From positions 1-50,011 of the forward strand of contig NZ_JAUXOD010000015.1 of NCBI RefSeq assembly GCF_030682515.1: a stretch of 50,011 nt of DNA. The letters run 5' to 3'. Source of the DNA: Hoeflea sp. (GTDB taxonomy: Bacteria; Pseudomonadota; Alphaproteobacteria; Rhizobiales; Rhizobiaceae). The notes beneath the pieces are model-generated. The model was not told where the DNA came from. It saw nothing but the letters and a program-made list of their open reading frames with translations, and searched no databases. A program made the position numbers and the translations under genes. Positions 8,259-16,638 of the stretch are shown one piece after another (within the stretch, counting starts at the first letter, position 1; every line of letters begins with the position of its first letter).

Positions 8259-8690
8259 ATGAGCGACCGGATTCTGGGAGGCCTGGGCCTCCTGCTCACA
8301 GTCTTTTTCATCTGGCAGGCGACACTGATCAAGGAAAGCTTCATTTCCGATCCGGTCGGCCCGAAGGTCTTTCCGATCATCATCGGGGTCCTGGTCGGCC
8401 TGTCGAGCCTGGCGATCTTCCTCAAGCCGGACGAGGAGCCGGAATGGCCCGAGTTCAGCCGCCTGTTCGAGGTCGGCCTGACCATCGCGGTGATGATCGC
8501 CTATGCCTATGCGCTGCCGACCGCGGGCTTCGTCGTCTCCACGGCCGTGGCCGCAGCCTATCTGTCCTGGCGGCTGGGGACGCCGCCGCTCAAGGCGGTG
8601 ATGGCCGGAGCCGCCATCGCCATCGGCATTTATGTCATTTTCCATCTCATCCTGGGTCTGTCGCTCGCGCGCGGCCCATGGGGATTTTGA
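8259..8690 (+). CDS. tctB: TctB: small membrane subunit of tripartite tricarboxylate transporter
   Basis: A 143-residue protein with four predicted transmembrane helices (about 5-22, 38-56, 73-92 and 115-135), the usual size and topology of TctB. The segment SDPVGPKVFPIIIG near residues 30-43 is typical of the family. It forms the small membrane partner of TctA. The ribosome site AAGGGAGAGG precedes the ATG. It lies between tctC and tctA, nine bases before tctA, in the canonical order. Its direct role in transport is not defined in the family. Confidence 0.9.
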   Translation: MSDRILGGLGLLLTVFFIWQATLIKESFISDPVGPKVFPIIIGVLVGLSSLAIFLKPDEEPEWPEFSRLFEVGLTIAVMIAYAYALPTAGFVVSTAVAAAYLSWRLGTPPLKAVMAGAAIAIGIYVIFHLILGLSLARGPWGF

Positions 8691-8699
8691 GGCAGGGTC

Positions 8700-10235
8700 A
8701 TGGATACACTTAACGCACTTGCACACGGGTTCTCCATTGCGCTGACGTTCCAGAATCTCGGCCTGGCGCTGATTGGCTGTTTTCTGGGCACCATCATCGG
8801 CGCGCTGCCGGGTCTGGGGCCCTCAAACGGCGTGGCGATCCTCATTCCGCTCGCCTTCACCCTCGGCCTACCGGCGACGCCGGCGCTGATCCTGCTCACC
8901 AGCGTCTATTACGGCGCGATGTATGGCGGCCGCATCTCGTCGATTCTGCTCAACATTCCCGGCGACGAACCGGCGCTGATGACGACGCTGGATGGCTATC
9001 CGATGGCCAAGAAGGGCATGGCCGGGGAAGCGCTGGCTCTGTCGGGCATCGCCTCTTTCGTCGGCGCCTTCTTCGCGACCTGGGGCCTGGTGTTCCTGGC
9101 GCCGCAGCTGGTCAAGGTGGCACTCCTGTTCGGCCCGGCGGAATATTTCGCCCTGTTCGCGCTGGCCTTCGCCACGCTCGGCGGTATCGCCAGCCGCAAC
9201 CAGGCCAAGGCGGCGCTGGCCGCGGGGCTTGGCCTCGGCATCGCCATGATCGGCGTGGACGGGCAGACCGGTGTGCCGCGGTTCACCTTTGGCGAGGTGC
9301 ACCTTTATGACGGGATCGACTTCCTGGTGGCCATTGTCGGCCTGTTCGCGCTCTCGGAGGTGTTCATCTTTCTCGAGCACCGCGGCACGACCAAGGCCAC
9401 GGGCGACGCGTCCGGCATCAAGCTCGGCCGTCTGACGCCGCCGCTCTCGATGCTCAAGCAGACAGCGCCGACCATGGCGCGCTCGACGGTGCTGGGTTTC
9501 ATCGCCGGCGTGCTTCCGGGCGCGGGCGCTTCGCTCGGCTCATTCATCGCCTATTCCGTGGAAAAGCGGCTGGTCGACAAGAACAAGACCTTCGGCACCG
9601 GCGATCCGCGCGGCCTGGCGGCGCCCGAGGCCGGCAACAACGCCGCCGCGGGCGGCGCTCTCGTGCCGATGCTGGCGCTGGGCGTGCCTGGATCAGGCAC
9701 CACGGCGGTGCTGCTGGCCATGCTGCTGGCGCTCAACATCACCCCCGGTCCGCTGCTGTTCACCAACAATCCGGATGTGGTCTGGGGGCTGATCGCCGCC
9801 CTGTTCATCGGCAACGTGATGCTTCTGATCATGAACATCCCGATGGTCGGCCTGTTCGTGCGGGTGCTTCTGGTGCCGCCGCGCTATCTGATGCCGGCGG
9901 TGGCGATGATCTCGTTCGTCGGCATCTACGGCATCTCCGGCTCGACCTTCGACCTGATGGTGATGGTGGGTTTCGGCGTGCTCGGCTGGCTTCTGCGCAA
10001 GCTCGAGGTGCCGCTGGTGCCGGTGATCCTGGGCGTGCTGCTGGGGAACCAGATGGAAGCCAACATGCGGCGCGCCATGACCATTTCGGACGGCGAGTGG
10101 AGCGCACTGTTTGCTTCGCCCCTGTCGATCGGGCTGTGGCTGTTCGCCTTCTTCGGCTTCATCCTGCCGATCATCGCCGGGCGGTTCTTCCGCTCCAAGC
10201 TGCCGCGGACGGACAGCGAGGCCGATCCGGATTGA
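8700..10235 (+). CDS. tctA: TctA: large permease subunit of tripartite tricarboxylate transporter
   Basis: A 511-residue polytopic protein with about 12 transmembrane helices, the length expected for TctA. Family signatures are GALPGLGPSNGVAILIPLAF near residues 38-57, YYGAMYGGRISSILLNIPG near residues 76-94, and their repeat in the second half, AGVLPGAGASLGSFIAY. The two repeats are part of the internal duplication of this family. It is the ion-driven permease that takes ligand from TctC. It closes the tct operon; a GC-rich dyad lies downstream before the AbrB-like gene. Confidence 0.95.
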   Translation: MDTLNALAHGFSIALTFQNLGLALIGCFLGTIIGALPGLGPSNGVAILIPLAFTLGLPATPALILLTSVYYGAMYGGRISSILLNIPGDEPALMTTLDGYPMAKKGMAGEALALSGIASFVGAFFATWGLVFLAPQLVKVALLFGPAEYFALFALAFATLGGIASRNQAKAALAAGLGLGIAMIGVDGQTGVPRFTFGEVHLYDGIDFLVAIVGLFALSEVFIFLEHRGTTKATGDASGIKLGRLTPPLSMLKQTAPTMARSTVLGFIAGVLPGAGASLGSFIAYSVEKRLVDKNKTFGTGDPRGLAAPEAGNNAAAGGALVPMLALGVPGSGTTAVLLAMLLALNITPGPLLFTNNPDVVWGLIAALFIGNVMLLIMNIPMVGLFVRVLLVPPRYLMPAVAMISFVGIYGISGSTFDLMVMVGFGVLGWLLRKLEVPLVPVILGVLLGNQMEANMRRAMTISDGEWSALFASPLSIGLWLFAFFGFILPIIAGRFFRSKLPRTDSEADPD

Positions 10236-10279
10236 TGGCGGGGCGGCTGGCCAGGCCGCTGGCCGCTGACTAGGCTTGC

Positions 10280-10304
10280 GGCCGCGGGGGTGACTCCCGC
10301 GGCC
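10280..10304 (+). terminator. GC-rich hairpin downstream of tctA
   Basis: GGCCGCGGG (10280-10288) pairs with CCCGCGGCC (10296-10304) around a 7-nt loop. No T run follows, so it is at best a weak or Rho-assisted terminator or an mRNA-stabilising structure between tctA and the AbrB-like gene, which starts 36 bases later with its own GGGGAG ribosome site. Confidence 0.45.
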
Positions 10305-10339
10305 GGTGTCTGCGCAAGCATGAAGGGGAGATTTACAGC

Positions 10340-11371
10340 ATGGCGACGGGTTCGTGGCAGATCCCCCTGCTCACATTCGGCATTGCCATACTCGGCGCCG
10401 GGGCGACCTATGCGCTTGGTTTTCCCGCGCCGTTCCTGACCGGGCCGGCCATGGCGGTGACGCTCGCGGGACTGGTGGGACTGCGGACTGCCGCGCCGCC
10501 GCAAAGGGCCCGCGACGCAGTCTTCGTCATTCTCGGCCTGACCATCGGGCAGGGGGTGACGCCGGACGTGTTTGACGCCATGCGGGCCTGGCCGGTGACC
10601 CTTGCCGCGCTGGCCGCAAGTCTGTTCGCCATTATCTTCCTGACCCGGGCGGCGCTGATGCGGTTCTGGGCGATGGATCCGCTCACGGCGTTCCTGTCGT
10701 CCTCGCCCGGGCATCTGAGCTATGTGCTGGGGCTTTCCGAAGGGGTCAAGGCGGATCTCAAGACGGTCAGCATCGTCCAGTCGATCCGAGTCCTGGCCCT
10801 GACGCTGCTTGTGCCGGTTGCGGTGACCGTCACCGGACAGATCCCCGAGAAAGCGGCCGTCGGTCCGGCCGAAACCGAATTGGTCCCGCTTGTCGCCATG
10901 ATTCTCGTCGCCGGGGTCGCGGGCTATCTGCTGCAGCGTCTCAAGCTGCCCGCAGCCTATCTGATCGGCGGGATGCTGGTCTCGATCGTGGCCCACGTCA
11001 CCGGGCTGGTCGGCGGGGTGATGTCGTTCTGGCTGGCGGCGGCCGCTTTCGTCGCGCTCGGCGGGCTGATCGGCTCGCGGTTTTCAGGCGTCACCTGGCC
11101 CGAACTGCGCCGCGCCTTCAGCGCCGGGATCATGGTCACGGTGCTGGGCGTCATCCTGGCCGGCGGCTTCGGACTGGTCGCGCACTGGATCACCGGCATG
11201 GACCTGATGGTGATTCTGATCGCGTTTGCGCCGGGCGGGCTCGAAACCATGGCGGCGATGGCGGTGATCCTCGGCATCGACCCGACCTTCGTGGCCTCCC
11301 ATCACGTGGCGCGACTGCTGATGCTGACGGCGATCGTGCCGGTGTTCCTGCTGGCTGGCCGGCGCGATTGA
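10340..11371 (+). CDS. AbrB-family integral membrane protein (function unknown)
   Basis: A 343-residue protein with about ten hydrophobic helices in two similar halves, matching the AbrB/ammonia monooxygenase-like membrane family (Gate-type duplication). Each half begins with a pattern such as YALGFPAPFLTGPAMAV (about 22-38) and LLQRLKLPAAYLIGGML (about 197-213), and SSSPGHLSYVL and APGGLETMA are also repeated family segments. Despite the database name, it is not the Bacillus AbrB DNA-binding regulator. It follows tctCBA by 104 bp on the same strand, so it may be co-expressed and could be a permease for the same or a related compound; this is inference only. Confidence 0.85.
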   Translation: MATGSWQIPLLTFGIAILGAGATYALGFPAPFLTGPAMAVTLAGLVGLRTAAPPQRARDAVFVILGLTIGQGVTPDVFDAMRAWPVTLAALAASLFAIIFLTRAALMRFWAMDPLTAFLSSSPGHLSYVLGLSEGVKADLKTVSIVQSIRVLALTLLVPVAVTVTGQIPEKAAVGPAETELVPLVAMILVAGVAGYLLQRLKLPAAYLIGGMLVSIVAHVTGLVGGVMSFWLAAAAFVALGGLIGSRFSGVTWPELRRAFSAGIMVTVLGVILAGGFGLVAHWITGMDLMVILIAFAPGGLETMAAMAVILGIDPTFVASHHVARLLMLTAIVPVFLLAGRRD

Positions 11372-11465
11372 TCCCGGCCCGCCGCTTTTTCCGGCTTTCG
11401 GCATTTTATTACATCGCCGCTTGCCCTATGTGGAGGGTGTCGAACGACAAACTGCGGAGTGCGAT

Positions 11466-12641
11466 GTGAGCGTTAGCAAAGAAGACGTCCTGGCCAAGCT
11501 GAGAACGGTCAAGGGACCGGATCTCGAAGGCAATATTGTCGATCTCGGGCTGGTCTCGGAGATATTCATCGCCGATGCGAAGGTCTATTTCTCGCTGACC
11601 GTCCCCGCCGCGCGCGCCCAGGAGCTGGAGCCGCTACGCGAGGCTGCCGAGCGCGCCACCAAGACCATTACCGGCGTCAAGGGCGCCATGGTGGCGCTGA
11701 CGGCGAGCCGCGATGCTGGCGCCGCACCAGCCGCCCCGCCACGGCCGGAGCCGCCGCGGGCGGCCCATTCCCATGCCCACGGGCATTCGCACGCGCCGGC
11801 GCAACCCGCCCAGCCGCAGGGCCGGGCGAAGATCGGGGTTCCGGGGATCACCACCATCATCGCGGTGGCCTCGGGCAAGGGCGGTGTCGGCAAGTCGACG
11901 ACCGCGGTCAACCTGGCGCTCGGGCTTCAGGCAACGGGACTGAAGGTGGGCGTGCTCGACGCCGATATCTACGGGCCGTCGATGCCGCGTCTGCTCGGGA
12001 TTTCCGGCCGGCCGGAGCAGCTCGAGGGGCGGATGCTCAAGCCCATGGAGAATTACGGCATCAAGGTCATGTCGATGGGCTTCATGGTCGAGGAAGACAC
12101 GCCGATGATCTGGCGCGGGCCGATGGTGATGTCGGCGCTCAACCAGATGCTGCGCGAAGTGGCCTGGGGCGAGCTCGACGTGCTGGTGGTCGACATGCCG
12201 CCCGGCACCGGCGACGCGCAGCTGACCATGGCGCAGAACGTGCCGCTCGCCGGCGCGGTGATCGTGTCGACGCCGCAGGATCTGGCGCTGATCGATGCGC
12301 GCAAGGGTCTCAACATGTTCAACAAGGTCAATGTGCCGGTGCTCGGCATCGTCGAGAACATGAGCTACTTCATCTGCCCCGACTGCGGCGGAAGGCATGA
12401 CATCTTCGGCCATGGCGGCGCCCGCGACGAGGCCACGCGGATCGGCGTGCCGTTTCTTGGCGAAGTGCCGCTGGCGATGCCTATTCGCGAGACGTCCGAT
12501 TCGGGCCGGCCGGTGGTGGCCACGGCCCCGGACGGGCCGCATGCCAAGGTCTATCTCGAGATCGCGGCCCGGGTCCGCGCCCGGCTGGAAGAGCTGTCCG
12601 GGGACGGGGCGCGGGTGATGCCGGAGATCGTGTTCGAATAG
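11466..12641 (+). CDS. Mrp/ApbC-type iron-sulfur cluster carrier ATPase
   Basis: A 391-residue cytoplasmic Fe-S carrier. The N-terminal MIP18/DUF59 domain (about 5-85) is followed by a linker rich in Pro, Ala and His (HSHAHGHSHA near residue 100), then the Mrp/NBP35 P-loop ATPase. The deviant Walker A ASGKGGVGKSTT, the switch VDMPPGTGD and the cluster-binding pair CPDC are intact. These proteins assemble a [4Fe-4S] cluster on the CXXC pair of a dimer and pass it to apoproteins. The GTG at 11466 is preferred over an upstream TTG because GGAG lies 7 nt before it and the domain begins at once. The neighbouring rirA and Fe-S oxidoreductase genes use iron-sulfur clusters. Confidence 0.93.
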   Translation: MSVSKEDVLAKLRTVKGPDLEGNIVDLGLVSEIFIADAKVYFSLTVPAARAQELEPLREAAERATKTITGVKGAMVALTASRDAGAAPAAPPRPEPPRAAHSHAHGHSHAPAQPAQPQGRAKIGVPGITTIIAVASGKGGVGKSTTAVNLALGLQATGLKVGVLDADIYGPSMPRLLGISGRPEQLEGRMLKPMENYGIKVMSMGFMVEEDTPMIWRGPMVMSALNQMLREVAWGELDVLVVDMPPGTGDAQLTMAQNVPLAGAVIVSTPQDLALIDARKGLNMFNKVNVPVLGIVENMSYFICPDCGGRHDIFGHGGARDEATRIGVPFLGEVPLAMPIRETSDSGRPVVATAPDGPHAKVYLEIAARVRARLEELSGDGARVMPEIVFE

Positions 12642-12646
12642 GGCGA

Positions 12647-13831
12647 TCAGCCTTCCCGGCACAGCTGCGCGAACAGGCCGAGCAGGGCCCGGTCGCGCGA
12701 ATCGTCCTGCGGTTCGTTCTGCGAGGACGTGCAGGCGATGACCGTGCCGGTGTCGGGATCGCAATAGAGGAACTGGCCGTGAATGCCCGCGGCGAGGAAG
12801 GCGTTCGACCCGCCGCCCACCTGGTACCAGTTGTTGCGGTAACGGCCATGCGTGAGAAATACCGCCTGCGAGCCGCGGGCCCAGACATCGGCATCGCCAT
12901 TCGTCTGCATGTCGTCGATCCAGCGCTGGGAGACGATCCGCCGTCCGTTTGCAATCCCGCCATCGACCAGCATCTGGCCGAGCGCCAAGAGATCGTGCGG
13001 GCGGCAGGAGATGCCGCCTGCGGTGCGCGGCGCGCCCTCGGGGTCGACCGTGATGAAGGCGTCGGCGGTGGCGCCGAGCGGCTGCCAGAGCAGCTTCGCG
13101 CAGAGATCCGGGAAGCGCACGCCCGAGGCCCGCTCGAGCACGATGCCGAGCATGTCGGAGTTGGGCGACAGATAGTCATGAACGCCGCCATGGGGGTGGC
13201 CCGGCTTCTTTTGCAGGCCGCACAGGAAGGACAGCATGGCTTCGTCATCGCCCGCGCATGAGGGCGGATTCCAGGACATCGCCCGGCGGTAGCGGGCATA
13301 GGCTTCCTGGGAGAGGTAGGATTCGTCGAAGTCTAGGCTCACCCGCATGTCGAGCAGATCCTGCACCGTGGCGTCGGCATAGGCGCTGCTGCCCGCCTCG
13401 GGAACGATCGAGCCGACCGCGGTGGAGGGATCGAGAACCCCCTGGTCCTCAAGGATGCCCGCAACCAGGGCGGTGATGGATTTCGAGATCGAGAACACCA
13501 GATGCGGGTCGGTTCGATCGACGCCCGGCGCGTGCCATTCGCAGACCGGCTTGCCGTTTCTTGACAGAAGGAAGCTGTCGGCTTCAAGCTGCACGAGCAG
13601 ATCGGCGATGGACTGGCTGGCGCCCGCTGCGGCCGAACGGGACAGGAGATCCGGATTGCTGACCTCTGCGGGGAGGGACGCGCCGTCGCCGGCCTTGATC
13701 CGGGCGGAGCGCACCATTTCGGAAACGTGGCGGAAGGACCAGAAGCTAAACGGACGGGTGCGCCAGTTGGCGAGGTTGATGTCCTCGCGCGCAAAACCGT
13801 TCAGGGTCTCGAATTCTCTGGTCAATGCCAT
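12647..13831 (-). CDS. Serine hydrolase, beta-lactamase class C / NylB-like
   Basis: A 394-residue serine hydrolase of the beta-lactamase/transpeptidase-like fold. The nucleophile motif SISKS (S-x-x-K) near residue 125 follows the usual LVFSI strand. DYLSPNSDMLG stands where the Tyr-Ser/Asn block lies, and GIHGQFLYCDP near residue 355 gives the third motif as HGQ. This pattern is closer to 6-aminohexanoate-dimer hydrolase and EstB-like esterases than to true AmpC. No signal peptide is visible, so it is probably cytoplasmic. The ATG at 13831 was chosen because upstream codons run into the shared promoter with rirA. The substrate is unknown. Confidence 0.85.
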   Translation of the reverse strand: MALTREFETLNGFAREDINLANWRTRPFSFWSFRHVSEMVRSARIKAGDGASLPAEVSNPDLLSRSAAAGASQSIADLLVQLEADSFLLSRNGKPVCEWHAPGVDRTDPHLVFSISKSITALVAGILEDQGVLDPSTAVGSIVPEAGSSAYADATVQDLLDMRVSLDFDESYLSQEAYARYRRAMSWNPPSCAGDDEAMLSFLCGLQKKPGHPHGGVHDYLSPNSDMLGIVLERASGVRFPDLCAKLLWQPLGATADAFITVDPEGAPRTAGGISCRPHDLLALGQMLVDGGIANGRRIVSQRWIDDMQTNGDADVWARGSQAVFLTHGRYRNNWYQVGGGSNAFLAAGIHGQFLYCDPDTGTVIACTSSQNEPQDDSRDRALLGLFAQLCREG

Positions 13832-13898
13832 AATTTGCCTCGTATTGGCGGCGATGGAGGGAGCCGCCGAAAAAACATGAATGAAAGGGTTTCCTTTT

Positions 13899-13915
13899 TC
13901 TGGAAGCATTCTAAA
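13899..13915. promoter_or_regulatory. Candidate ICE (Irr) box upstream of rirA
   Basis: The 17-mer TCTGGAAGCATTCTAAA matches the iron-control-element consensus TTTAGAA-N3-TTCTAAA at 12 of 14 fixed positions: the right half is perfect and the left half differs at two. It sits 49 bp before the rirA start and 67 bp before the divergent serine hydrolase start. Irr is the second global iron regulator of Rhizobiales, and cross-control of rirA by Irr would fit. This is a motif match only. Confidence 0.55.
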
Positions 13916-13964
13916 CTGGTAAGACTTCCGATTGGAAGGGCAGCCTGAGGACCGGAGCAAGAAA

Positions 13965-14414
13965 ATGCGGTTGACACGCCAAACCAACTACGCGGTGCGC
14001 ATCCTGATGTATTGCGCTGCCAACGATGCGCCGCTGAGCCGCATCGGCGACATCGCCAGGGCCTATTCGGTGTCCGAACTGTTCCTGTTCAAGATCCTGC
14101 AGCCATTGACAAAATCCGGCCTGATCGAATCGGTGCGCGGACGCAATGGCGGGATCCGGCTTGGACGCGCGGCCGAGAAGATCACGCTCCTCGACGTGGT
14201 CAAGGTGACCGAGGACAATTTCGCCATGGCCGAGTGTTTCGAGAATGACGCGACCGAGTGCCCGCTGGTTGATTCGTGCGCATTGAACTCGGCGCTTCGG
14301 AAAGCCCTTGGCGCCTTCTTCGAAGTGCTGTCGACCTATTCTATCGACGATCTGGTCAAGGCGCGGCCGTCGATCAATTTCCTGCTCGGGCTCGAAGAGA
14401 AGCCCGCGGCGTAA
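13965..14414 (+). CDS. rirA: RirA, Rrf2-family iron-responsive regulator
   Basis: A 149-residue Rrf2-type regulator that matches rhizobial RirA almost end to end, starting MRLTRQTNYAVRILMYCAAN. The winged helix occupies residues 1-80, with RGRNGGIRLGR as the wing. Cys91, Cys99 and Cys105 (CFENDATECPLVDSC) are the three ligands of the [4Fe-4S] cluster that makes RirA an iron sensor; loss of the cluster relieves repression of iron-uptake genes. GGAG sits 8 nt before the ATG. The gene is monocistronic, convergent with the flavin oxidoreductase and divergent from the serine hydrolase. This is the strongest marker that the host is a Rhizobiales member. Confidence 0.95.
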   Translation: MRLTRQTNYAVRILMYCAANDAPLSRIGDIARAYSVSELFLFKILQPLTKSGLIESVRGRNGGIRLGRAAEKITLLDVVKVTEDNFAMAECFENDATECPLVDSCALNSALRKALGAFFEVLSTYSIDDLVKARPSINFLLGLEEKPAA

Positions 14415-14421
14415 ACCGCCT

Positions 14422-16410
14422 CTACAGCCGCAGGCCGATCTGCCGGCCCTCGTGGATCGCATAGGGCGCCTGCCTTGGCGCCGCGCCGTCGCCGATCTCG
14501 CTGAAACTGATGCCACGCTCCTGAAGTGCAAGCGCCAGACTGTTCTCCGCCCGGTTGGCGGTGGCGAAGACCAGCGTCTCGGCCTCGATGTCCATCTCCG
14601 TTCCGTCCAGAAACGACTGCACGGTGGCCGATGTTCCGGTCCACCTTGTGATGGCGCTTTCGACGATGAACCTGACGCCCAGCCTCGCGAGCGTCCGGCG
14701 CAGCGGGAAATCGGCCGCGGTGCGCTGCAGTTCCTTGCCCACCATCGGGTCAGGCGTCACAAGGGTCACCTCGTGGCCGTCCTCGGCCAGTTTCCAGGCG
14801 GTGCCACAGCCCTTCCAGTTGCCGCCCTCGTCGAGCACGATGACGTGCTTTCCGGGCCTTGCCTGCCGCGCCATGATCTCCTCGGTCGAGTGCACGCCGC
14901 CGTTTTCGAGCCCGGGAAGCGTCGCGAGATGCGGCATGGCCTTCTGGAACCCGGTCTCGGGCGGCAGTGATCCCGTGGCCAGGATCACCGCGTCGACCGC
15001 TTCGGCGATGACGTCGTCGGCGTCCATGTAGGCGTTGAGCCGCACCTCGACCTGGAGCTTCATCAACTGCCGCTCGTACCAGTCGATCAGATCGGTGATC
15101 TGGGCGCGGCGTGGCTGCAGGCCGGCCAGCCGGTACGCGCCGCCCAAATGGCTCGAGGCCTCCGCCAGCACCACCCGGTGGCCGCGCTCGGCGCTGACGC
15201 GGGCGGCTTCGAGCCCTGCCGGGCCGCCGCCCACGACCAGCACGGACTTGCGGCTTGGGGCGGGCGTGAACCGGTCGCCGCCCCATTCGGCCTCGCGGCC
15301 GGTCGACGGATTGACCACGCAGGAGATCCAGTAGTCGCGCGAGCGCCGGCCCCAGCACATCTGGTTGCAGGACAGGCAGCCGCGGATGTCCTCGGCTCGT
15401 CCCACGCGCGCCTTGTTGGCGAGATGCGGATCGGCGATCTGGCCGCGCACGATCGAGACCAGGTCGGCCTGCCCCTGGCCGAGCACGGTCTCGGCGTTTT
15501 CGGGCGTACGGATATGGCTTTCGGCTGTGACCAGCGCGTGCCGGACCACGCCCTTGAGCGTGGCCGCCAGATCGGCGCCGAGCTTTTCGGGATAGAGGAA
15601 GGTCGGCATCAGCTTGTAGAAATCGAAATAGCTGCCGGTGCCGCAGGTGACATAGTCGATCATCTGGTCGCGGTCGTGGCGCTCGACAATCTCCGATATG
15701 GCCTCGCGCTGCAGCGCCACCTCGACCTCGGGTTCGTCATTGACGGCGAGACCGATGATGAAGCCCTCGCCGCAGGTCTTGCGGATGCGGGCGATGATCT
15801 CGCGGGAGAATCTGGTGCGGTTCTCGAGGCTGCCGCCCCATCTGTCGTCCCTGTGATTGGACCAGGGCGTCCAGAACTGGTCGACCAGGCCGTGATAGGC
15901 GGCCCAGACCTCGACGCCGTCAAACCCCGCTTCATGGCAGCGCCGGGCGGCCTCGACAAAGCCGGTGATGGTCTCCTCGATCTCCGCCTCGCTCATGGCG
16001 TGGGAGCCGTCGCTGTCGTGGTAGCTCGGCATGCCCGAGGGCGACCAGGCGGGATGGAAGGCGTTGTCCTGATCGCCATGGCTGCCGATATGATAGAGCT
16101 GCTGGATGGCGACCGCGCCGTGCTCCTTGATGGCGTCGGTGACCTTGCGGAAATGCGGGATCACCGCGTCGTCGCCATGGCGGAAATTGCCGCGCGTGAG
16201 CACGGCGGCCGCATGCACCGGCATCGGCTCGACCACCACCATGGCCGCACCGCCCATGGCGCGCTCGGCATAGTAGGCGGCGTGGCGCTCGGTCGGCAGG
16301 CCTTCGACGGCCATGTTGGTGGTGTGGGCGCCGAAGACGATGCGGTTGCGCAAGGCGTGGCCGCGCAGGTCCACCGGCGAGAACAGTCTGGTGAAGCGGT
16401 GGCCGGTCAT
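14422..16410 (-). CDS. FMN/[4Fe-4S]/FAD oxidoreductase of the N-methyl-amine demethylase type
   Basis: A 662-residue enzyme of the trimethylamine dehydrogenase/2,4-dienoyl-CoA reductase family. The N-terminal old-yellow-enzyme TIM barrel (about 5-335) carries RGHALRNRIVFGAHTTN, HPAWSPSG and WGGSLENRTRF. Cysteines in CLSCNQMC and a later ISC (about 343-365) ligate a [4Fe-4S] cluster. The C-terminal domain has the FAD motif VVGGGPAGLEAAR and a second dinucleotide fold. Closest in character are rhizobial N-methylproline (StcD-like) and dimethylglycine demethylases, which strip N-methyl groups and pass electrons to a flavoprotein. No other betaine-catabolism gene lies nearby, so the substrate is uncertain. 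It ends 8 bp from the convergent rirA. Confidence 0.88.
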   Translation of the reverse strand: MTGHRFTRLFSPVDLRGHALRNRIVFGAHTTNMAVEGLPTERHAAYYAERAMGGAAMVVVEPMPVHAAAVLTRGNFRHGDDAVIPHFRKVTDAIKEHGAVAIQQLYHIGSHGDQDNAFHPAWSPSGMPSYHDSDGSHAMSEAEIEETITGFVEAARRCHEAGFDGVEVWAAYHGLVDQFWTPWSNHRDDRWGGSLENRTRFSREIIARIRKTCGEGFIIGLAVNDEPEVEVALQREAISEIVERHDRDQMIDYVTCGTGSYFDFYKLMPTFLYPEKLGADLAATLKGVVRHALVTAESHIRTPENAETVLGQGQADLVSIVRGQIADPHLANKARVGRAEDIRGCLSCNQMCWGRRSRDYWISCVVNPSTGREAEWGGDRFTPAPSRKSVLVVGGGPAGLEAARVSAERGHRVVLAEASSHLGGAYRLAGLQPRRAQITDLIDWYERQLMKLQVEVRLNAYMDADDVIAEAVDAVILATGSLPPETGFQKAMPHLATLPGLENGGVHSTEEIMARQARPGKHVIVLDEGGNWKGCGTAWKLAEDGHEVTLVTPDPMVGKELQRTAADFPLRRTLARLGVRFIVESAITRWTGTSATVQSFLDGTEMDIEAETLVFATANRAENSLALALQERGISFSEIGDGAAPRQAPYAIHEGRQIGLRL

Positions 16411-16638
16411 CCATGTCCCTCCCAGGACCCATGCTGAAAATCATGATAACAGCTCAAGTCCCGGATGCTGTGCCGCCTGCGAAGCGTTGTGGCCTTATTG
16501 CGCTTCGCGCTCAAACCGGTCCTGCCGGTCCCGTTGCGGAAGAACCCGTGAGGCTCGGGGTTGTCAGGGGAAACATGCTGTTTTAAACGATTAGAAATAC
16601 GCAAGATCCCAGATGTTGAGCCTGAACTGGAGCGCGCC
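16411..16638. promoter_or_regulatory. Divergent promoter region between oxidoreductase and alpha-glucosidase genes
   Basis: This 228-bp gap holds a perfect 8-bp inverted repeat, GCGAAGCG at 16479-16486 and CGCTTCGC at 16501-16508, around 14 bases. A direct repeat CCGGTCC occurs at 16516 and 16525, and a small dyad GTTTTAAAC at 16580-16588. The last is followed by AT-rich sequence suitable for a promoter of the alpha-glucosidase gene. I cannot assign a regulator. Confidence 0.4.

Noticed and set aside
6374-8485. Open frame extending the response regulator upstream across tctC
   Set aside because: The receiver domain begins at the ATG at 7060; upstream sequence is antisense to tctC.
10340-11371. 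Reading the AbrB-like gene as a transcriptional regulator
   Set aside because: The protein is polytopic with about ten membrane helices; the database name AbrB is misleading here.
12647-13831. Serine hydrolase as an antibiotic-resistance AmpC beta-lactamase
   Set aside because: No signal peptide, and the third motif is HGQ with NylB/EstB-like context instead of the KTG of AmpC.
15148-16437. Plus-strand open frame of 429 codons opposite the flavin oxidoreductase
   Set aside because: No recognisable domain; the opposite strand encodes a complete FMN/Fe-S/FAD enzyme.
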